The position numbers were made by a program, and so were the translations under genes. Positions 60,690 through 64,000 of a stretch of 64,000 bases of DNA are shown piece after piece. A model generated the notes under the pieces. The model was given only the letters and a program-made list of their open reading frames with translations. It was not told the DNA's origin and did no database searches. This DNA is from CAYVRJ01 sp964453645. Lineage in GTDB: Bacteria > Bacillota > Clostridia > Christensenellales > JAWKQI01. Where the stretch lies: positions 76,900 to 140,899 of the forward strand of contig CAYVRJ010000007.1 in the NCBI GenBank assembly GCA_964453645.1, read 5' to 3'. The first letter of the stretch is position 1. Every line of letters begins with the position of its first letter.

Positions 60690-63512
60690 ATGAAGAAAGA
60701 CATCATATTTGTTAAAGGGGCGAGGGAACACAATTTAAAAAACATCGACGTGGAAATTCCCCGCAATAAACTGGTGGTCATCACAGGGCTGTCGGGCAGC
60801 GGCAAGTCCTCCCTAGCCTTCGACACCATCTACAGCGAAGGTCAGCGAAGATATGTGGAGTCCCTGTCGGCTTATGCACGGCAATTCTTGGGGCAAATGG
60901 ACAAACCCGATGTGGATTACATCGAAGGGTTATCCCCTGCAATTTCCATCGACCAAAAGACCACCAGCAAAAATCCACGCTCCACCGTGGGCACCGTAAC
61001 CGAAATCCACGACTACCTCCGGTTGCTCTACGCCCGGGCGGGCATCCCCCACTGCACCAAGTGCGGCAAACCCATCGAACGGCAAACGGTGGATCAAATG
61101 GTGGACATCATCATGAAGACGGGAAAAAAGATCATCATTTCCGCTCCCGTGGTGCGGGGCCGCAAGGGTGAATATAAAAAATTGTTGGAACACACTCAAA
61201 AAGCAGGGTTCACTCGGGTGAAGGTGGATGGCATTATCTACACCTTAGACGAAGAAATTCCCATGGATAAAAATAAAAAGCATACCATCGATATCATTGT
61301 GGACAGGCTGATCATCAAAGAGGGTATCGAGGGCAGATTGGCAGAATCTCTGGAAATGGCCATCCATCTGGCCGAGGGTTTGTGTAAAGTCATCGATGCG
61401 GAGACCGAAGAGGAGCAACTCTTCTCCCAAAACTTCTCCTGTCCCGACTGCGGAATATCCATCGAGGAGATTTCTCCCCGGATGTTCTCCTTCAACAACC
61501 CCTTCGGCGCATGCCCCCACTGCCACGGTTTGGGTAACATTTCTCGCATGGACGAAGATTTGATCGTACCCGATAAATCCCTGTCTTTAGCCGAGGGAGC
61601 CATTAAAGTGTCGGGGTGGAACAGTGCAAACGAAGATTCATTCGGAAATCAATATTTAAAGAGTTTAGCCAACGAATTTAGCTTTTCTTTGGACGCTCCC
61701 TTTGAGGAGTTGGACAAAAAAATAAAAAAAATTATTCTCTTTGGAACCGAGGGCAAGAAAATTCAAATAACCTATGCCACCGAGCGGGGCAACGGAACCT
61801 TTATGTCTGCCTTTGAGGGTATTATTCACAATTTGGAGCGAAGGTACCGAGAGACCAATTCGGATATGATTAAAAACGATTTGGAACGGTATATGAGTGT
61901 GATCCCCTGCCCCGAGTGTAAGGGCAACAGGTTAAAACCCGAATCGCTGGCGGTGAAGGTGGGTTGTAAAAACATTGCAGAACTCTCCAGACTCTCTATT
62001 GTAGATGCAATCGAATATGTGGAAACCGTTAAGCTGTCCGAAAAACAGTTGCAAATTGCCGAGCGGGTGCTCAAGGAAGTGCTGGCAAGGCTCAACTTTT
62101 TAAAGGACGTTGGGTTGTCCTATTTAACCCTGTACCGTGCATCGGGCACCCTTTCGGGGGGCGAAGCCCAGCGCATTCGTTTGGCCACCCAAATTGGTTC
62201 GGGATTGGTGGGGGTTGTATATATATTAGACGAACCGTCCATCGGTCTGCACCAGCGGGACAACACAAAACTGCTGTCCACCCTAAAAAACCTGCGGGAT
62301 CTGGGTAACACCCTCATTGTTGTGGAACACGACGAAGAGACAATATTAGAAGCGGACTACGTGTTAGACATTGGCCCGGGTGCGGGCTGCCACGGGGGTG
62401 AGGTGATCGCCTGTGGTACTCCAGAAGAAATTTTAAACAACCCAAACTCCATCACCGGGTTATATCTATCGGGGGCCCAGACCATTGAAATGCCCGAGGT
62501 GCGCAGGTTACCCAAAGGGTTTCTCACCGTCACTGGGGCTAAGGCAAATAATTTAAAAGATATCGATGTAGAATTTCCTCTGGGGGTCATCTGTTCGGTC
62601 ACCGGGGTTTCGGGAAGCGGTAAGTCCACCTTAGTGAACCAAATTTTGTTCCGTGCCATCGCCCAGCGGCTCAACGGCTCTAAAGATAAGGCCGGGGAGT
62701 TTAAGGATATTTTAGGGTTGAACCAAATTGATAAAGTGGTGGACATCGACCAATCCCCCATTGGACGCACTCCCCGCTCCAACCCGGCCACGTACACCGG
62801 CTTGTTTGGAGAGATACGGGATTTGTTCGCCCAAACCCGAGATGCAAAGACCAGGGGTTATAAACCGGGACGGTTCTCCTTTAACGTGAAGGGGGGCAGG
62901 TGTGAGGCGTGCAGCGGAGATGGAATTATAAAAATTGAGATGCACTTCCTGCCCGACGTGTTTGTGCCCTGCGAAGTGTGTAAGGGCAAGCGGTACAACC
63001 GGGAGACGCTGGAAGTAAAATATAAGGGCAAAAACATTCACGAAGTGTTGGATATGACGGTGGAAGAAGCTTGCGAATTCTTTTCGTCCATACCCTCTAT
63101 AATAAACAAGCTCTCAGTGCTCAACGAAGTTGGGTTGAGTTATGTTAAACTGGGGCAGAGCTCCACAACTCTCTCGGGAGGGGAAGCCCAGCGGGTGAAG
63201 CTGGCCACGCATCTCTCGAAACGCCAGACGGGTAACACCCTGTTTATATTAGATGAACCCACCACCGGGCTGCACATTGCGGACACCAAGCGGCTCATAG
63301 CCATTTTGCAGCGGCTCACCGACAAGGGTAACAGTATTATTGTCATTGAACACAACTTGGACGTAATCAAGTGTTCGGACTATATTATAGACATGGGTTA
63401 TGAAGGGGGCGACAAGGGCGGCGAGGTGATCGCCAAGGGAACGCCCGAAGAAATAGCGCAAGTTGAAAACAGTTATACAGGAATTTATTTAAAAAAACAC
63501 ATGAAAATTTAG
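60690..63512 (+). CDS. uvrA: Excinuclease ABC subunit A
   Basis: A 940-residue ABC-type ATPase with two nucleotide-binding modules: Walker A GLSGSGKSS and GVSGSGKST, signatures LSGGEAQR twice, and zinc modules (CTKCGKP, CPDCGISI with CPHCHG, and CEACSGDG with CEVCKG). The ATG at 60690 after AAAGGAAT is used. A longer frame from 60558 would start within repeat copy E and add 44 residues absent from the family. Confidence 0.97.
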   Translation: MKKDIIFVKGAREHNLKNIDVEIPRNKLVVITGLSGSGKSSLAFDTIYSEGQRRYVESLSAYARQFLGQMDKPDVDYIEGLSPAISIDQKTTSKNPRSTVGTVTEIHDYLRLLYARAGIPHCTKCGKPIERQTVDQMVDIIMKTGKKIIISAPVVRGRKGEYKKLLEHTQKAGFTRVKVDGIIYTLDEEIPMDKNKKHTIDIIVDRLIIKEGIEGRLAESLEMAIHLAEGLCKVIDAETEEEQLFSQNFSCPDCGISIEEISPRMFSFNNPFGACPHCHGLGNISRMDEDLIVPDKSLSLAEGAIKVSGWNSANEDSFGNQYLKSLANEFSFSLDAPFEELDKKIKKIILFGTEGKKIQITYATERGNGTFMSAFEGIIHNLERRYRETNSDMIKNDLERYMSVIPCPECKGNRLKPESLAVKVGCKNIAELSRLSIVDAIEYVETVKLSEKQLQIAERVLKEVLARLNFLKDVGLSYLTLYRASGTLSGGEAQRIRLATQIGSGLVGVVYILDEPSIGLHQRDNTKLLSTLKNLRDLGNTLIVVEHDEETILEADYVLDIGPGAGCHGGEVIACGTPEEILNNPNSITGLYLSGAQTIEMPEVRRLPKGFLTVTGAKANNLKDIDVEFPLGVICSVTGVSGSGKSTLVNQILFRAIAQRLNGSKDKAGEFKDILGLNQIDKVVDIDQSPIGRTPRSNPATYTGLFGEIRDLFAQTRDAKTRGYKPGRFSFNVKGGRCEACSGDGIIKIEMHFLPDVFVPCEVCKGKRYNRETLEVKYKGKNIHEVLDMTVEEACEFFSSIPSIINKLSVLNEVGLSYVKLGQSSTTLSGGEAQRVKLATHLSKRQTGNTLFILDEPTTGLHIADTKRLIAILQRLTDKGNSIIVIEHNLDVIKCSDYIIDMGYEGGDKGGEVIAKGTPEEIAQVENSYTGIYLKKHMKI

Positions 63513-63568
63513 AAAGTGTCAAAGAGAACACTCCTAGCGTATACTATAGAAGAACCAGGAGGTGCCTA

Positions 63569-63721
63569 ATGAGACAATTTCCGACACATGCTTTTTGCTG
63601 CTTTGCAATGATAATCACGGGTGTGGTGCTGATATTAATTTCCTTGCCCGGGTGGATCTATCTGGCAATCGTGGGATGTGTGCTGGTGTGTGTGGGGTTT
63701 ATGTGGCTTAGGCCGAGGTAG
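63569..63721 (+). CDS. Small two-pass membrane protein upstream of spoVM (50 residues)
   Basis: Starts MRQFPTHAFCC after a strong CCAGGAGGTG. It has two hydrophobic segments (about 10-26 and 30-45) separated by PGW, and ends MWLRPR. It lies 25 bases before spoVM in the same direction and is probably cotranscribed. I recognise no family. A TATACT element at about 63540 may be part of its promoter. Confidence 0.65.
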   Translation: MRQFPTHAFCCFAMIITGVVLILISLPGWIYLAIVGCVLVCVGFMWLRPR

Positions 63722-63746
63722 GCGCCGAACGTTGGGAGGTAGTCAT

Positions 63747-63818
63747 ATGAAGATCTACTGTATTAGAGCACCAAAGATTCTAAGAGGGATACTTCGTCGG
63801 CTGTGCAGACGAAAATAA
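63747..63818 (+). CDS. spoVM: Stage V sporulation protein M-like peptide
   Basis: A 23-residue peptide, MKIYCIRAPKILRGILRRLC plus RRK, after GGGAGGTAG. It aligns well with what I remember of Bacillus SpoVM (MKFYTIKLPKFLGGIVRA start): MK-x-Y-x-I at the N-terminus, the critical proline at position 9, the following lysine and a basic amphipathic helix. SpoVM sits on the convex forespore membrane and anchors the SpoIVA coat base. The tail is shorter and more basic than in Bacillus. Confidence 0.82.
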   Translation: MKIYCIRAPKILRGILRRLCRRK

Positions 63819-63825
63819 CATACGG

Positions 63826-63902
63826 GGCAGTGATTTTTCACTGCCTCAAACAATTTCTTAAAAAAATGTGATGGCGAAAAGCGCCGAAATTTGGGGCTTT
63901 TT
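63826..63902 (+). terminator. Terminator region of the spoVM operon
   Basis: Two hairpins: GGCAGTGAttttTCACTGCC (63826-63845) without a T-run, and AAAAGCGCC/GGGGCTTTT (63877-63885 with 63893-63901, one mismatch) running into T. The second is the likelier terminator. Confidence 0.6.
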
Positions 63903-63955
63903 AACGGTTTATGAATAAAAAAACAAAAAAAAATAAAAAAAACTCAAAAAACGTG

Positions 63956-63984
63956 TTGACAATAGTTAAATGATTTGTTATTAT
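63956..63984 (+). promoter_or_regulatory. Promoter reading out of the window
   Basis: Perfect TTGACA (63956-63961), a 17-base spacer and TATTAT (63979-63984), overlapping a shifted TATAAT. The transcript starts near 63991 and its gene lies beyond the right edge. Confidence 0.65.
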
Positions 63985-64000
63985 AATCAAGCCGCCGGAA

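Overview
The window looks like a chromosomal segment of a spore-forming, low-to-mid-GC Bacillota, most likely class Clostridia. Evidence: a Firmicutes-type S10-spc-alpha ribosomal protein cluster with zinc-type S14, S4, L28 and L36; a KOW protein between map and infA; strong AGGAGG ribosome-binding sites; a SpoVM-like 23-residue peptide; spmA/spmB; and an abrB/rsmI/tRNA-methyltransferase neighbourhood resembling the Bacillus yabB-yabC-abrB region. No prophage, transposase, CRISPR array or rRNA gene was seen.

Layout. 1-11.1 kb: asnB (minus), a 63-residue Cys-rich protein and a membrane-anchored DUF1254/DUF1214 protein (plus), then a minus-strand glycoside operon (small membrane protein, GH1, GH13, GH36, GPH symporter). 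11.1-27.3 kb: rpmB (minus) diverging from the ribosomal/secY/adk/map/infA/rpoA cluster (plus). 27.3-29.5 kb: two membrane proteins and a putative type I toxin-antitoxin locus. 29.5-33.9 kb: FGGY kinase, phosphohexomutase, argH and tRNA-Arg(ACG), whose 3' end is duplicated 124 bp downstream. 34.2-46.5 kb: a RhaS/LsrB-like sugar ABC transporter, then a seven-gene catabolic operon (MBL-fold hydrolase, beta-hydroxyacid dehydrogenase, complete 2-oxoacid dehydrogenase-type E1alpha/E1beta/E2/E3 complex, SDR). 46.7-55.2 kb: housekeeping and sporulation genes, mostly minus (rqcH, dusB, comB-like, spmA/spmB, rsmI, a methyltransferase, a TlpA-like lipoprotein) with abrB on plus. 55.4-64 kb: parB/noc, a second putative type I toxin-antitoxin locus, hflX with a JAMM-like N-terminal domain, uvrB, uvrA, and a 50-residue membrane protein followed by spoVM.

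Functional reading. The glycoside operon should import and cleave alpha-galactosides, alpha-1,6-glucosides and beta-glucosides in the cytoplasm, since none of the hydrolases has a signal peptide. The ABC transporter and catabolic operon carry closely related AAGTTnAACGTTnAAC palindromes in their upstream regions, so they probably form one regulon for a substrate I cannot identify. It would end in oxidative cleavage or decarboxylation by an acetoin/2-oxoacid dehydrogenase-like complex.

Most notable candidates: two small hydrophobic-peptide/antisense-RNA loci with the same architecture; the catabolic regulon with a shared operator and a triplicated hairpin between E1beta and E2; a family of intergenic GC-rich palindrome clusters dispersed through the window; and the HxH-x7-S-x2-D motif at the N-terminus of HflX. 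All calls come from reading the sequence; no database search was run.
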